Under the pieces are notes generated by a model. The model had not been told where the DNA came from. It searched no databases and was given only the letters and a program-made list of their open reading frames with translations. DNA of 57,735 nucleotides. Source: Grammothele lineata. Its lineage: Eukaryota > Basidiomycota > Agaricomycetes > Polyporales > Polyporaceae. A program made the position numbers and the translations under genes. This document shows positions 22,211-33,710 of the stretch, one piece after another. The stretch is taken from contig NDFF03000395.1 in NCBI GenBank assembly GCA_002150815.3, positions 1 through 57,735 of the forward strand, given 5' to 3'. Numbering within the stretch: the first letter of the stretch is position 1; every line of letters starts with the position of its first letter.

Positions 22211-22493
22211 TAAACACGAGCGTTTTTTGAGAAGATGGATGATGTTTGAGTGTACGGACGGAACCAGGATTGTGGTGTTTCTGGTCAAGGCGAACGCCGG
22301 TGGATGATCAGAGGTGGGCGCTTGGTCACGAGGTCCTATGAGGTCATACGGTCCTCAAGCCACCGTGACCACGGCGCCTCCGCCCACGCACATTGGCTGG
22401 CCAGGCTAATACGGTCTGGGGTCGAAAGGGCTGTGGTCGGTATCCAAGACCTTCTCATTTGCTCTCTGCACGGACTCAATTCTCTTTTCCCTC

Positions 22494-23563
22494 ATGCCAG
22501 GTATCAAAGAAGCCAAATGTGCCCTTGTTAAAGGTGCTACAGCGGGCTTGGGCCGAGCACTCGCACTTGCAATTCACGACCTCGACACTAGACCGCTTGT
22601 TCTTGTCGCCGGTCGCCGTCAAGACAGACTGGACGAGCTTACGAAGCAAAGCGATAGGTTGAGGTCTCTGCGCGTCGATATCAATACCAATGAAGAGATT
22701 TTAAGTTCGTCCACGATGTCGTGTCGCAGTATCCTGAGGTACAGTTAGACCAGGCTCTCCCTATATCCACTGATTGTCCAAGCATGTATTCACAACAGCT
22801 AGATTGTGTTGTGTTTATGTCGGGCATACAGCACCTCTATGATTTCACCAAGCCCGAGTCAGTTGACTTGAACTGTGGGTTAATTGTGTTTTGTATGTGC
22901 GCAACAAGTTGTTGACTTTATGTTTAACTAGTACTCGACGATGAGATGAACACCAATTATGTGTCGTTGATTAAAATGACTGTCTTACTTCTGCCACATT
23001 TCCTCAAACGAAGTGTAAGCTTACATGCTGATATCACTGTCACATCTCTGTTGAAGCATATTTTTGCTAGGCTAATAGGCGTCCCTCCTTCGTGATCCCT
23101 GTCAAATCTTCCCTTGCTATTATCCCCAAACCGAATGTGCTCAATTATTGTGCAACCAAGGCAGCTGCTCACAACTTCAGCATGTCTCTCCGTGCCCAGT
23201 TGTCGCAGACGAATATCAACGTTATAGAGATCATTCCTCCGTGAGTTCGCCCTATGGGATTCAGCTTCCAGAATTCACTACGAGCCCCCATCCTGCTAGC
23301 CTGGTCGAGTCTGAACTTCATGACCGTGTGTCTTTTGCTATATGACCATTAATGTTGGACTGAGTCACATTGGGATAGACTAAGGCACAACCCCTATGCT
23401 CTCCAAATTTTGGATGCCCTTGGACATGTTCACGAAGCTCGCTATGGAAGGCCTGGTTCGTGGGGATAAGGAAATAGCACCTGGCCCTGCTGCTGATGCA
23501 ATGGAGAGGTTTGAGAAGGGTAAGCTCGAAGAAATCGCCAAAACGGCTGCTCCTGTCACATAG
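22494..23563 (+). CDS. Short-chain dehydrogenase/reductase (DltE-like), with an apparent frameshift
   Basis: This is a Rossmann-fold NAD(P)-dependent oxidoreductase of the SDR superfamily; its substrate cannot be told. The ATG at 22494 opens with the cofactor motif GATAGLGRALA, then LVLVAGRRQDRLDEL and VDINTNEE. After four short introns the protein continues LDCVVFMSGIQHLYDF (22802-22849), LDDEMNTNYVSLIKM, SSLAIIPKPNVLNYCATKAA (near 23110-23163, catalytic Ser and Tyr-x3-Lys), NINVIEIIPP, and a C-terminal exon from GTTPMLSKF to a TAG at 23561-23563. One problem is clear. In exon 1, between INTNEE and FVHDVVSQYPE (near 22697-22707), the frame shifts by one base: the two halves fit if one A is missing in the TTTTAAG run. 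So either the assembly has a single-base error or the gene is newly broken. All other splice sites and catalytic residues are intact. It is divergent from the TTC1-like gene. Confidence 0.82.
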
Positions 23564-24005
23564 GATTCCAAGTGCAGTTCAATCATCGTCTCTAGTGTTG
23601 AATTTCGGGTGTGGGCGTCAAAGTTGAGGCGGGCGAGGAACAAGCACGAAAGCGGAAACGGGCACGGAGGGCGCGATTCGGATCAGCGTCGGCGCGGCGG
23701 CGATATCCAAGCCTTTGCGCTCGCCGGCGCGATAAGGATTATGTATTTAGAAGTACGAGCGTGCTATCGAGGTCGCCGCGCGTTTGTGATGCGGGCTCCC
23801 TACTACCCCGGAATGACTGCGCGTTCGACGACTCGCCTGCTTGTTCCAACATTCTAGTACTATAATGGGAGAGATCAGTTGAAAGTACGGTATCGATAGC
23901 TTAGACAGTGTCATTGCGCCGCAACTAGAAAAGCATCAAAGCAAGTAGATACAACAGCGAAAGCAAGTGTAGCAAGATGACAATAAGACAGCGCAGATTC
24001 AACAA

Positions 24006-27000
24006 TCAAGCCTCGTACAGATCGTCGTCGTCATCGTCGTCGTCAGAAGATAGCTGCCCATCTACTTCCTCTTCACTAAGGGACTTGGCCGGCGATCGGA
24101 GAGTTCCCCTGGCAGGAATGCGGAGTGTAATAGTCCCGGGGGCAGAGGATTGCCGACGAGCTGCCGATCTCGTCTGCATAACAGAGGTCGGTGTCATGCC
24201 AACACTAGGAGCCGGAATTTGCGTGTTGGGCAATATGGGCGTGGCCGGGGCTTCTGAGACGCCTGTCGGGGTTTGGGGCGATGCCGAAGCCGAAGCCGAA
24301 GCCGAAGCCGATGTGTTTGGAAGAGTGGTATCATCGGCACATTCCGACTTGGCCTCATCGTCCTCAAGCTTGCGACGTTTCGCGGGCTTCTGTCCTGGTG
24401 GGGCAGGCCGTGGTTTGTTTGCAAAGAACTGTTTATTCGCCTTGACAAGCTCGAGATAGAACTCCTTGTTGAACTCGAGGCACCGGAGGCGTACACACGG
24501 CGCACGCAGCTCTCCGGCATTATAAAGTCGTAGGACCTGCTCTGTGGTCTTGTTTTTCTGTTCCTTATTCACGGTTGTAGCCGAATAAGTCGTTTTGACC
24601 TAGGCAAGGATGGTATCAGCCAAGGTACAACAAGCCAGGACAAGTCAAACCTTCGCAGGCAGGGTATCCCATTCCTCTTTCGCCAGAGGCTCAACACGCA
24701 GGACATGGTACCAGCCGCAATACAAGAAAAACTTTCCTGTTCCGACAAACACGTGACGTTGTTCGCCTTCACCGTTGAAGAACTTTGCGTCGCGTCCCAA
24801 GCCGACCTGCATGTACCCATGCTTGCCGGGCCCAGCAGGAGACCACGCGTTGTGATCCATGTTCGGACAAAGGTAGTCTTGGATGCCATGCCTGCGTGCA
24901 AGAGCCGTAGCACTGTCGGTACAGCTGTAGGGCTGCTCAGCTACTGCACAACGGCAATTGCCCAAGCATCTTACCGGACAAGTAGCCCTTGCACTGATCC
25001 CCCCAATATGGTGCTGAGAGACTGACGCGTGAATACCTCTGGCATTGCGTCAGGTGCGCCGAGATCGACTGTGACATCTGGGAAACTGTTGAGCTCCTGC
25101 TCACGTAAAGGGGGAAGCACGGAGCGGTGTGCGGCCATATCTATTGTCCAAGTACAATTTATTGAAGACGACTCGTCTTCGTCCATCTTCTCCCAGCAAT
25201 GTCGTTTCCGAGATGAGGAGCCTGACCTCTTTTGTCTTATGGAACCACTAAGTGATAATCATCTTAAATCAATGATAGGCACGTACGCAGAGAAGAGCGG
25301 AGATACGGGTGTAGCTAGGCGTGCATCGACCGTCAACTTATGCTCAGCGGAGGCTTGCAGCGAAAGGACCTGAGACGCCCATGAGATTCATGTCCCAAGT
25401 CTGGTATGATAAAACACACCTGTCGTGCTTTTTCGCGTAGTTTAATCTCAAGGTCTTCGATTCTTTTCGCTGCATTCTGGAACTGGGATACACTTCAGTA
25501 GAAAGTATCTGTGGCAATCAGTTTGACCCACCAAATGGGCGTTGTTGACCTGCTCCTGCTTGTTTTGCGCCTCGCTTTCCTGCATACTGTTGAGTTTGGT
25601 AATTTGCCTTTGAATATGCCCCCGAAGCTCCAAGTTGGAGCTCTCCATAGCCGTCAGCTAATCAGGATGAGCTATCTTAATTTGTGGTGCCGATTAAGAC
25701 ACGAAACTCCGTACCTCTGACTTGGTGGTAGTCAACTCCTCCTGGAGCCTTCGAATCTGAGCGTCTAGATTGATTTGGTTCTTCTGTAGGACACTAGAGG
25801 ACCCGTCGCGCTCCGACAAGGTTTCCCTCAGACGATGTATCTATCGCACATGAATTTATATGAACGTCAGGAGCAAATGCGACGTACCTTTTCTATATGC
25901 AACTGGCATTCATTCCGAGACTGATCAGCTTCTGTTTGCTTGTGTTGGGCCTCAGCAAGCTGCGCAGACAGCTCGTCGCGGATGTGAGCGAGGCGATAGA
26001 GCTCGCTGTCCTTCATTGACAGCTGGCCAGTCATTTCCTGATTGACTTCACGCTGTTCATCGAGGGCCAGAACGATTTTCTTGTACTCTTCCTGTAGCTG
26101 GACAATCTCGGTATCGCGGGAGTGCAACTACGAAGGACAATGAGGTGAGTCATCCAATAGGGAACGCGAGATAGCTTACCACACCATCGCATCCAGCGTG
26201 GGTGTCTTGCAGTGCATCGAGCTGGTTCATTAGCTCATCCATGCGCATTTGTGCTATGCCTTCAGAAACCTTCGCCTGCTCTTGGATGTGCCGCTTCGTT
26301 GTCTCCATTGTTTGAATAGCCGCCTCGAGCTCGGTGACCTTGGACATGGTCGCTCTATGAGCCCCTTGGAGCTCCTCGTGTTCGGCAGTGAGTTTGTCGA
26401 GCGCTACTTGTAATTGCTGGATCTGTGACGACATTAGTCGCTACAATACTGTCTGCATCTGAGTGCTTACTTGTATATTCTGAGCTCCCGTGGTGGCTAT
26501 ATGATACCGGAATGTACTGAATAGCCATCCAAATGTACTAGTAGGAAGCAAAGGATTCGTCATATTCAACTTGGGGATATAGGTCAGATCCAGAGGAGGC
26601 ATGTGGTTGGTTGGACCTACTCCTGGGGGATTGATATGACGCTCCACTATCAGACTAGTGTTATTGCGCAAAACCCCATGTATACAATCGGCAATTCCGA
26701 GCACAAATTCCGCAGACGTCGTTTTCAGCTGGCACAAAAGTGAGCCAGGGACCACACGTAGTAAGAAAACCACGACCTTCAGCTTGGAACCTGGCGGGCT
26801 CTCCTTGAGGTACTTCTGATCAGAGAAAGCGGAGGACATATCCTTGTGTTGTTGATGACAAAAGTCGTCGTCAGTAATGATAAACTAACAGCACTTGTAA
26901 GTGAGTGTCACAATATAGCGTTGTCGCAAAGCAAGCTACCTTGTAAGCGTTTCCGTACTCCCCGTAGAGACGCATCGAGTCGGCCACAGCCTCATAAAGG

Positions 27001-27213
27001 GCGTCGACTTGCCATACAATGAGGTCCGGGTGGACAAATGCACTCTATCGAGGATGTATCATCGCAAATGGCCCCGAAACGACGTGTCTCATAGGCTGGC
27101 GACGGAATTGAGCATACCTCAACGTGAATATTCTTCTCTACAAGCAGCTTAGCGTTGGATCTAAGAACGAGACCCAAGTTCTTCGTCTGATTTAGGGAGA
27201 TGTCGGGTTCCAT
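24006..27213 (-). CDS. Coiled-coil protein with C-terminal DUF6697-like domain
   Basis: This is a large minus-strand gene with about ten exons. From the ATG at 27213 (MEPDISLNQTKNLG): a spliced segment SAFVHPDLIVWQVDALYEA near 27050; then a region ending FGWLFSTFRYHIATTG..NIQ near 26480; an intron (about 26450-26404, with a CTAAT branch site) joins this to IQQLQVALDKL. A long coiled coil follows (MSKVTELEAAIQ, QLEAQ-like heptads to about 25440: MHSRDTEIVQLQEEYKK, KIEDLEIKLREK-type repeats). Next are VDLGAPDAMPEVFTRQ near 25075 and a domain with GRDAKFFNGEGEQRHVFVG, LYCGWYHVLRVEPL and EEWDTLP near 24800-24650, then EQVLRLYNAGELRAPCVRL. This region fits my memory of DUF6697, a fungal domain of unknown role. 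The tail has an (SA)n tract, a basic AKRRK signal and a poly-Asp end. Nuclear localisation is a guess. An alternative is two genes split near 26440; the good intron there favours one. Confidence 0.72.
24283..24312 (+). repeat. Coding hexanucleotide repeat (GCCGAA)n
   Basis: Four perfect GCCGAA units plus a partial fifth lie within the last exon of the DUF6697 gene. On the coding strand they give alternating Ser-Ala residues. The tract is likely to vary in length between strains. Confidence 0.9.
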
Positions 27214-27614
27214 AGTCGACTCGAGGACCGACTGTGTCCTAAAGAGAGCAGAGGAGAGCCACGATCGCGGAAACAGCAGTGGACTTAGTGAAGAGACGCG
27301 TCGTGAAAGGTGCGCGTCACGCGTCAAGTCGCGTCGCGTTGTTCGTGTTAAACGCCCATAATATTTCTACCGTACGCGTGACACCTGACCGTGTTTCAAT
27401 CAACCTTGTTGTATCACCCCAAACCGTCCTTCCAGACATTTTGTACGGCATGCATATTGCACACGAGCGAGTATTATAGGTAGCTGATCATTCTAGCCCC
27501 CATGGATAACTATATGCAAAAGTGTACCAAGTAAGTCTATGTGTCGACGACGAACAGCACGCCTTTTACTACGTCGGCCGCGCACTTCCCTTGCGCCCGA
27601 TCCTCCGAACCACC

Positions 27615-29230
27615 TCAAAGCATGAATGTCAAAGGGTTCTCGAGGTAACCCTTGAACGCTGACAGCCAGCGCGCGCCAACCGCGCCGTCGACGGTACGGT
27701 GGTCTGCGCTGAGCGTGACCTTCATCATCTGTGCTACCTTGAAGCCACGCTCCTCCTCCGGCGCAGGCACTAGTGTGGGCTGCGTTGCACCAACTGCGAG
27801 GATACATGACTGCGGGGGATTGATGATCGCGGTGAAGTGAGAGATACCGAACATGCCGAGGTTGGACACTGTGAAAGTACCACCCTGCAGAACCTCGGAG
27901 GTAAGTGACATGGAGCGACTCAGGACGTCCAGCCGCTTACCTGGTACTCTTGAGGCTGAAGTTTGCCGTCGCGGGCCTTCTTCGCGAGCGTCTTGCCCTC
28001 AGACGATATTGACGCAAGACCTTTCGCGCCGACATCCTTGATGATAGGCGTGATAAGGCCGGTGGGCGTTGCGACCGCCATGGAGATATCGACTTTCGAA
28101 TATCTGCGCGCCAATGAGCTCCGGAGCAACGGTTTAATTGGTGAGGAGTACGCACTGCCTGATGACCTCACCCATCCATGCCGAATTCGCCTCGGGGACG
28201 TCCGCGAGAGCACACGCGACCGCCTTCAGCACAAAATCGTTCACCGACAACTTCGCAGACTTGTCCTTCTCGCCCAGGGTCTTGTTGAACACCTCTCGGA
28301 GCTTGAGGACCTTATCCATGTTGATGTCGGAGGTGAGATAGTAGTGGGGAAGCTCCTGCTTCGACTGAGTGAGACGAGTACCAATGGTACGCCGCATGTT
28401 AGAAACAGGGATGTCCGTATACTCCGGAAGTGCCGCTGCAGGTTGGGGAGTAGACGAAACAGCAGCAGGGGCAGCCTGGTACTTCTCGACATCCTCCCTG
28501 AGAATCCTGCCCTCAGGGCCGGAGCCCTTAACCTTTGACAGAGGGATACCACGCTCCAGCGCAATCTTCTTCGCCACGGGCGAAGCAAAAATGCGATCGC
28601 CCTTGGGAAGCTCGGCCTTCGCCTCCGACTTGGGGGACTCAGCGGGCTTCGAGGGTGCTGGCTTGGGGGCCTCGGGGGCCTTCTCCTCCTTGGGAGGCGA
28701 GGAAACGGGCTTCTCGGAGGCAGCTTCAGCAGCCAAGTCCGCAGCGCCAGAGAGATCATCGCCTGGCTCGCCGATGATAGCAATGGCAGAGCCCACAGCG
28801 ATGTTCTTCGCGCCGTCGCTCGCCTGGGGAAACACAGTGATTATGTGGTCACGGAGCTCGTAAAAGTGGAACATACAATGATCTTCGCGAGAACACCGTC
28901 ATCCTGGGCCTCGACGTCAATGGTGGCCTTGTCGGTTTCCTATGACGCGAGGTCACTACGTGTACCACGCAACGAGAGTCGGGACCAGCGTACAATCTCG
29001 AGGAGAACGTCACCTGCCGCAAACGACTCGCCTTCCTTCTTTTTCCAGGACGCGATGCCACCCTCAGTCATAGTAGGGCTCATTGCGGGCATGGAGAACT
29101 TGGAGAGGGCATGGCGGGAGGCCGAGACGTGGAAGCCTGTTGTGTGCAAGTTTAGGGTAACGCAAAATACACAGCGCGAGTACAGAGACGTACGTCTAGC
29201 GAAGACGCCGCGAGCAAGAGCGGAAGCCAT
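27615..29230 (-). CDS. LAT1: Dihydrolipoamide acetyltransferase, E2 of pyruvate dehydrogenase
   Basis: This is the mitochondrial core enzyme that transfers acetyl groups from lipoyl-lysine to CoA in the pyruvate dehydrogenase complex. Exon 1 (29230-28994) encodes an Arg-rich mitochondrial presequence, then [18 protein letters not shown], the start of the lipoyl domain. After an intron comes ETDKAT, carrying the lipoylated Lys. An Ala/Pro/Lys/Glu-rich linker follows. The E1/E3-binding domain ([27 protein letters not shown]) is near 28590-28490. The catalytic domain starts [14 protein letters not shown] and continues through [38 protein letters not shown], and the active-site motif [14 protein letters not shown] near 27700, ending FML at a TGA (27615-27617). 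Exons are all in frame and the protein looks complete with one lipoyl domain, as in fungi. It is divergent from CSL4, with 232 bp between start codons. Confidence 0.95.
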
Positions 29231-29462
29231 GTCAAAGGAGGATAGGTCGACAGCGAGGAGCTGGAGGGTGGAGGACGCAGCTGGCAGAAAAGTGGTACGC
29301 GAGAGGGCCGTTGGGGCGCGTAAACAGGCACAAATCCCGGTCGCGTCACGCTCGGGCAGGGTCGGAGCCCGCTCTTCGTACCATCACCCAGTCGCAGCCA
29401 GTCGCCCGTTCTGCCGATTCTGCGCTTCCCCTGCGTACCCACCCAATCTTGGTTTTTGCTCA
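29231..29462. promoter_or_regulatory. Shared intergenic region between divergent E2 (LAT1) and CSL4 genes
   Basis: Only 232 bp separate the two ATGs, so both promoters and leaders must fit here. I see no obvious TATA box. A bidirectional promoter is an inference from spacing alone. Confidence 0.5.
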
Positions 29463-30229
29463 ATGTCGTCCGACGTAGTCCTCCCGGGTCAGCCTGTCCC
29501 CATCCCCCGTGGGCCCATTCCCCAGACCGGCGCTGGTGTGTACACCCGAGACGGTGTGGTGAGAGCAAGTCTCGTCGGCGTTCCTCAGTACCTTGGATCT
29601 GTTGGTCTTTTCGTTTCATCTCATCTCAGTCAATTCTGAACGGCACGGTCTTATACGCCCTCGCCTTCGCCCTCGACACCTTCAACACGCTTAGACCCTC
29701 GAAATCAAGCGGTTGCGGCCTCGTCCCCCAGCATCTGACTCAATAGTCTTAGGATCAGTCACTCGACTGTCCCCCCTACAAGCCGTACTATCAATCACAG
29801 TTGTAGATGGTGTGCCTCTCCCTGCAGGGGAAGAATTTACGGGCGTGATACGCGTGCAGGACGTACGGGCTACGGAAAAGGACAAGGTGAAAATCGCCGA
29901 CTGCTTCCGCGGCGGAGATGTTGTAAGGGGGATGGTAGTGCGTCTACAACATATCACATTGCTTTCTCTTCCCATTGTTAAAGGTCTTGTTTTTATTAGC
30001 TCTCTCTCGGTGACGCTCGAAGTTACTACGTGACAACGGCCAGGAATGACTTGGGTGTAATCTTTGCGATTAGTGAAACAGGTGGGTGCTTGTGGATGTT
30101 ATTCTCCACTTCTCACTTGATGTTGTCACCTTAGGTGCAACAATGGAGCCCGTTTCCTGGCAAGAGATGCGATGTCCGAAAACAGGAAATATCGAAAAGC
30201 GCAAATGCGCCAAACCAGAAGGAATGTAA
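29463..30229 (+). CDS. CSL4: Exosome complex cap subunit CSL4
   Basis: This is a cap protein of the RNA exosome, which degrades and processes RNA in the nucleus and cytoplasm. Four exons (29463-29600, 29695-29922, 30000-30081, 30135-30229) give 180 residues, the usual size for the family. The N-terminal domain begins MSSDVVLPGQPVP and contains GAGVYTRDGVVRASLVG. Exon 2 carries VLGSVTRLSP..AVLSITVVDG and FTGVIRVQDVRATEKDKV, typical of the S1 RNA-binding domain. Exon 3 has SLGDARSYYVTTARNDLGVI, and exon 4 the C-terminal segment WQEMRCPKTGNIEKRKC with a reduced zinc-ribbon-like part (only two Cys seen). All exon phases agree. Exon 3 uses the CAG-like TATTAG acceptor; one or two extra residues at that border cannot be excluded. 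Confidence 0.93.
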
Positions 30230-30862
30230 TTGACTCGTACCGGCCAGCAACGTACCCCCTGTATCGTTTAGTTGTAGTGGTCAAATGTATGAATCATAAG
30301 CTTGTTCACTGTTCCCAACATTAGGCCTCGGCCTTTGTCCCTCGTCACCATTAAGCAAGCATCAACTTGGGTCACATTGATTAAGTGATATGTATTATTG
30401 GAGCTAGCGTTCGCGGCGGTCCCATTCAAGAGGAATATGGGGGAGTTCAATCCCGTCACACTTTCTCCTCTGTACTGTTCCTTTCCCTGTCCGTCTGCCA
30501 AGCATCCCAGTCGTTTCCCTTTCGCGAGTGTAGCTCCGCCAATCCTTGCAGTGTTCTCGAACTATAAAGCAGTCGGCCAATACGCGTCACTGTACCGCCA
30601 CGGACGTGGTCTAAACACGTGCAGGATGTCGAGGCCCACGTGTATTCCCAAAGCGGACAAGTGAGGTCGCGTGGTCGCAGGACAACAGGTTGGCCATTCA
30701 TGCTCGGGCTGACGGGGGTTGTTCAATCGCACTGGTCTCGTCTCCTGGCTACTCTCTTCATGTTCTGGTAGAGGCTTTCCCTCTGTCGGCTCTGGTCTGT
30801 ACACTGTCTTCCTCGGCATGACTGCTGTCCTGCAAGCAACGGATATCCTACAGGACAGGAGA
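30230..30862. other. Intergenic between CSL4 and NDE1
   Basis: About 630 bp with no supportable gene. The right half should contain the NDE1 promoter and leader; short minus-strand frames here lack any domain. Confidence 0.5.
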
Positions 30863-33026
30863 ATGGCCGCCATGGACGACAATACTATCAAGTACTAACT
30901 CTGCCCCTCGTCCTTCCCATCCCTATACTTACTATCTACCTCTCAACAGTGGTTTCTCCTCCTCGGGCACGGATTGGAAAACGAAGTATTTAGAGGTCGC
31001 CGATATGCTGGCAGAAACTCGCGCGGAGCTCGACGACTTCCACCATTCCAGCAAGGAACTCGAGGAGGAGCTTGAACGCGAACTTGAGAGGACGGAGAAG
31101 GCACACCAAGAGCTAAAGGTCAAGGTAGCTAGGGCTGACATGGAGAGGGATGAATGGAAGGTATGTGGCCTTATATTTCTCAGTTGTCGTACTAGACATT
31201 GGTCTAGTCCAAATTCATGTCTCTCCAAACCACACACAACACTACGACAACTTCGCTTCAACGGGAGCTGGATACTCTTCGACAAGATTACCAGAAAATC
31301 AAGATCCAATTACGCGAGTTAGAGATGGGCAATGACGACCTCGAGCGGAATGAGCGGGCCATATCCTCCAGCTTGGCCGATGTAGAGCAGAAGTATGCGC
31401 GGGCGTTGGAAGAGAAGATCCTCTTGGAGCACGAGCTGCTTGATAAGGCGAATGTAGAAGAGGACTGCCAACGTTTGAAGGACGAGCTCAGAGGTACATT
31501 GCCTTCATTCACTGCATTCGTTCATCTCACCTTTGGATGCTGTCTTAGATGCTAACGAGGAGATCAATATTCTCAAGGACCAGCTATCTACGGCGCAGCA
31601 GCGTGTTAATGACTTCTCCGCGCCCTCTCTGGAATCCGCGCCTGTAGTGTCGCCACTTACCGACGGAACACACTCCTTATCAGACGAGGATCTCCTCCAT
31701 GTCTCAACCCCTGCCGACTTGTCCCTTGCTGATCTCGCTACCCCCCCTGAAATTCCCTCCAAAGACTTTCCCATCACGCCAGTCCCAGTCGTATCTCCTC
31801 GTCCACGCAAACAGGGTGGCCCTCTCTCCCCTACCTCACACCGATCCGGAATCCCTCCACGTACAGGGATCTCAACACCTTCGAACGGCTCATCCCTACT
31901 TACTCGCTCTTCGACACACCCTGGACTTACGTCGAGCCCGTCACGGTTCCAACCTCCCCGGACCCCCGTCGCGCGTCCTGTCTCCAGCCGCAACGCTACG
32001 ACGCTCAGCACAAGCACTGCAAGCACCGTCGCTGGTATTCCCACGACGGCATCGAAGAGCAAGGGAGTGCAGATGGTGTCAGAGATGAGGGCTCGCGTGA
32101 GGATCCTGGAGCAGAAGATACATACTCGTGTCCCCCGGCTCCGCATGGGGAGTGTCACCAGTCGTGCTTCCGTTAATGCCATGCCACCTCCCCCAGTCCC
32201 GGTTAAGGCATCCCTTTCCCCTGCGGCATCTACCGCCTCGTCGTCTCGGTCGACGTCGAATGACGGACGCTTTGCTACACTTCCGAAGTCGCAGGGAACC
32301 AGCATGGATCTTGACGCGGATGCGAGACGGACGCCCGGCGGCGATACATCAGGCTGGGTCCTAATCATGGAAGACACTCCATCCCCCGTCAAGGACAAGG
32401 ACAAGGAGCGGCGGCGTACGTCTAGCCCACCTTCAGCGCCGACTGCATTCCGCCCCCTGTCGTCTGTTTCGGTGGAGTCGCCGACCTCCAATGCCAGTAG
32501 CAGTCGAGCATCGAGCGCCTTATCGCAGAGCGTCGCTCCGTCTGGTCTGCGGCGGCCACATTCGAGGCTGTCGACTTCGACAGAAGGTCGGAGTAGCATC
32601 AGTACCAACGCGACGACAAGTACTGCAAGTTCTATCCCCACACCGTCCTCCCGCCCCTCGACGCCTACCTTCCTCCCTGTCCCCACTGCAAGCTTATACG
32701 CCAGCTCTGCGGGAATGAAGCGTTCTACAGGCCCGGGGACTGGCGCATACAGCCAGACGGGAAAACGCTCTTCGCTGGGCGCAAGCGTAGCACGGTCACC
32801 CTCCGAGTCACCTACATATAGCTCGACGACTACCGTACGTCCAACCAAAGGCTCAATCATCCCTGCACCAAACTTGGGGCAGAGCAGGATAGGCAAACCT
32901 CCGAGCGGACGAAGGAGCGGGGGGCCGAGCGACGCGGAGTCTGCGTTTTTCTCTGATCCCAATATCACTAGTCGGAGACCGCGATCAGGGAGCACAACCC
33001 TACTATACAGCCGGAATGGGGGTTAA
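30863..33026 (+). CDS. NDE1: NudE/NDE1-family dynein regulator
   Basis: This is a homologue of NudE/NDE1/NDEL1 (RO11 in Neurospora), which links LIS1 to cytoplasmic dynein for nuclear migration and positioning. Exons 30863-30891, 30950-31160, 31208-31493 and 31549-33026 are in frame and give 667 residues. Exon 2 has DWKTKYLEVADMLAETRAEL and the coiled coil SSKELEEELERELERTEK. Exon 3 has LRELEMGNDDLERNERAISS, SLADVEQKYARALEEK and LEHELLDK, which is the LIS1-binding coiled-coil signature. Exon 4 begins DANEEINILKDQL and continues into a long Ser/Thr/Pro-rich disordered tail, longer than in animals but typical for fungi. Two in-frame ATGs (30863, 30872) are possible starts. The long antisense frame at 31505-32995 is a composition shadow of this tail. 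Confidence 0.93.
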
Positions 33027-33710
33027 ACATAACTACTCGAGGATTTTGGACTGTATCTCGACTCCTCTGTCTGCCCGCCTTTCTTTCTGCCCATTCTCTT
33101 CATGTTATAATATGTATCCGCTCGCCGCGCGTGCCTTCCCCTTCTCTTGCTTCTCTCGCGTTCGCGTTGACATTATTACTTGCACCGATTATACTTCTCC
33201 GATCCGATCTATACAATAATCACCCTCTTTTCCAGAGTTGACGAACTGACGATACGACAGGATAGGCCTGGATCCGAGAGGCCGGGTTCGTGTGTCTGTA
33301 GCACTCATGTCCCCTACCCACATTCTGCGTGTCACGTATGAGATTTCCCAATGCTACTTAGACAGGCAACATTGCCTATGACGCCGAGCTCTGATGGTAG
33401 ACTTCCTTCCACGGTGGAGTGTGCTCAATTCCCGAGCGTAGGTAGGGAAGGCAAAATGTTGCTGGAGCCGTTCTGCGAAATATTCTCGAGCAAGCAGCTA
33501 CATACTTGAACATATTTGGCCCGTGCATGACGTCGATCGAGCGCTTGTGGTATATCGCGTACTGCCGGCGCTGTCTTAGGTTCGTCATCGACCGCCTTCT
33601 GCACTGGACCATCGTGGACGATTGCAGTCCTTTATCCGACCATCGCACAGTAATTCTCGCTTGCTCGCACTACTTCATCGACACTTTACACACATTCAAC
33701 CGAACGGTCT
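33027..33710. other. Intergenic between NDE1 and ESS2
   Basis: No gene seen in 680 bp. It contains pyrimidine-rich stretches (33060-33240) likely to be the NDE1 3' untranslated region, and the ESS2 promoter. Confidence 0.5.

Noticed and set aside
31505..32995. 496-codon minus-strand open frame opposite NDE1 exon 4
   Set aside because: It mirrors the Ser/Thr/Pro-rich tail of NDE1, which leaves few antisense stops. It has no domain, no intron chain and no start context of its own.
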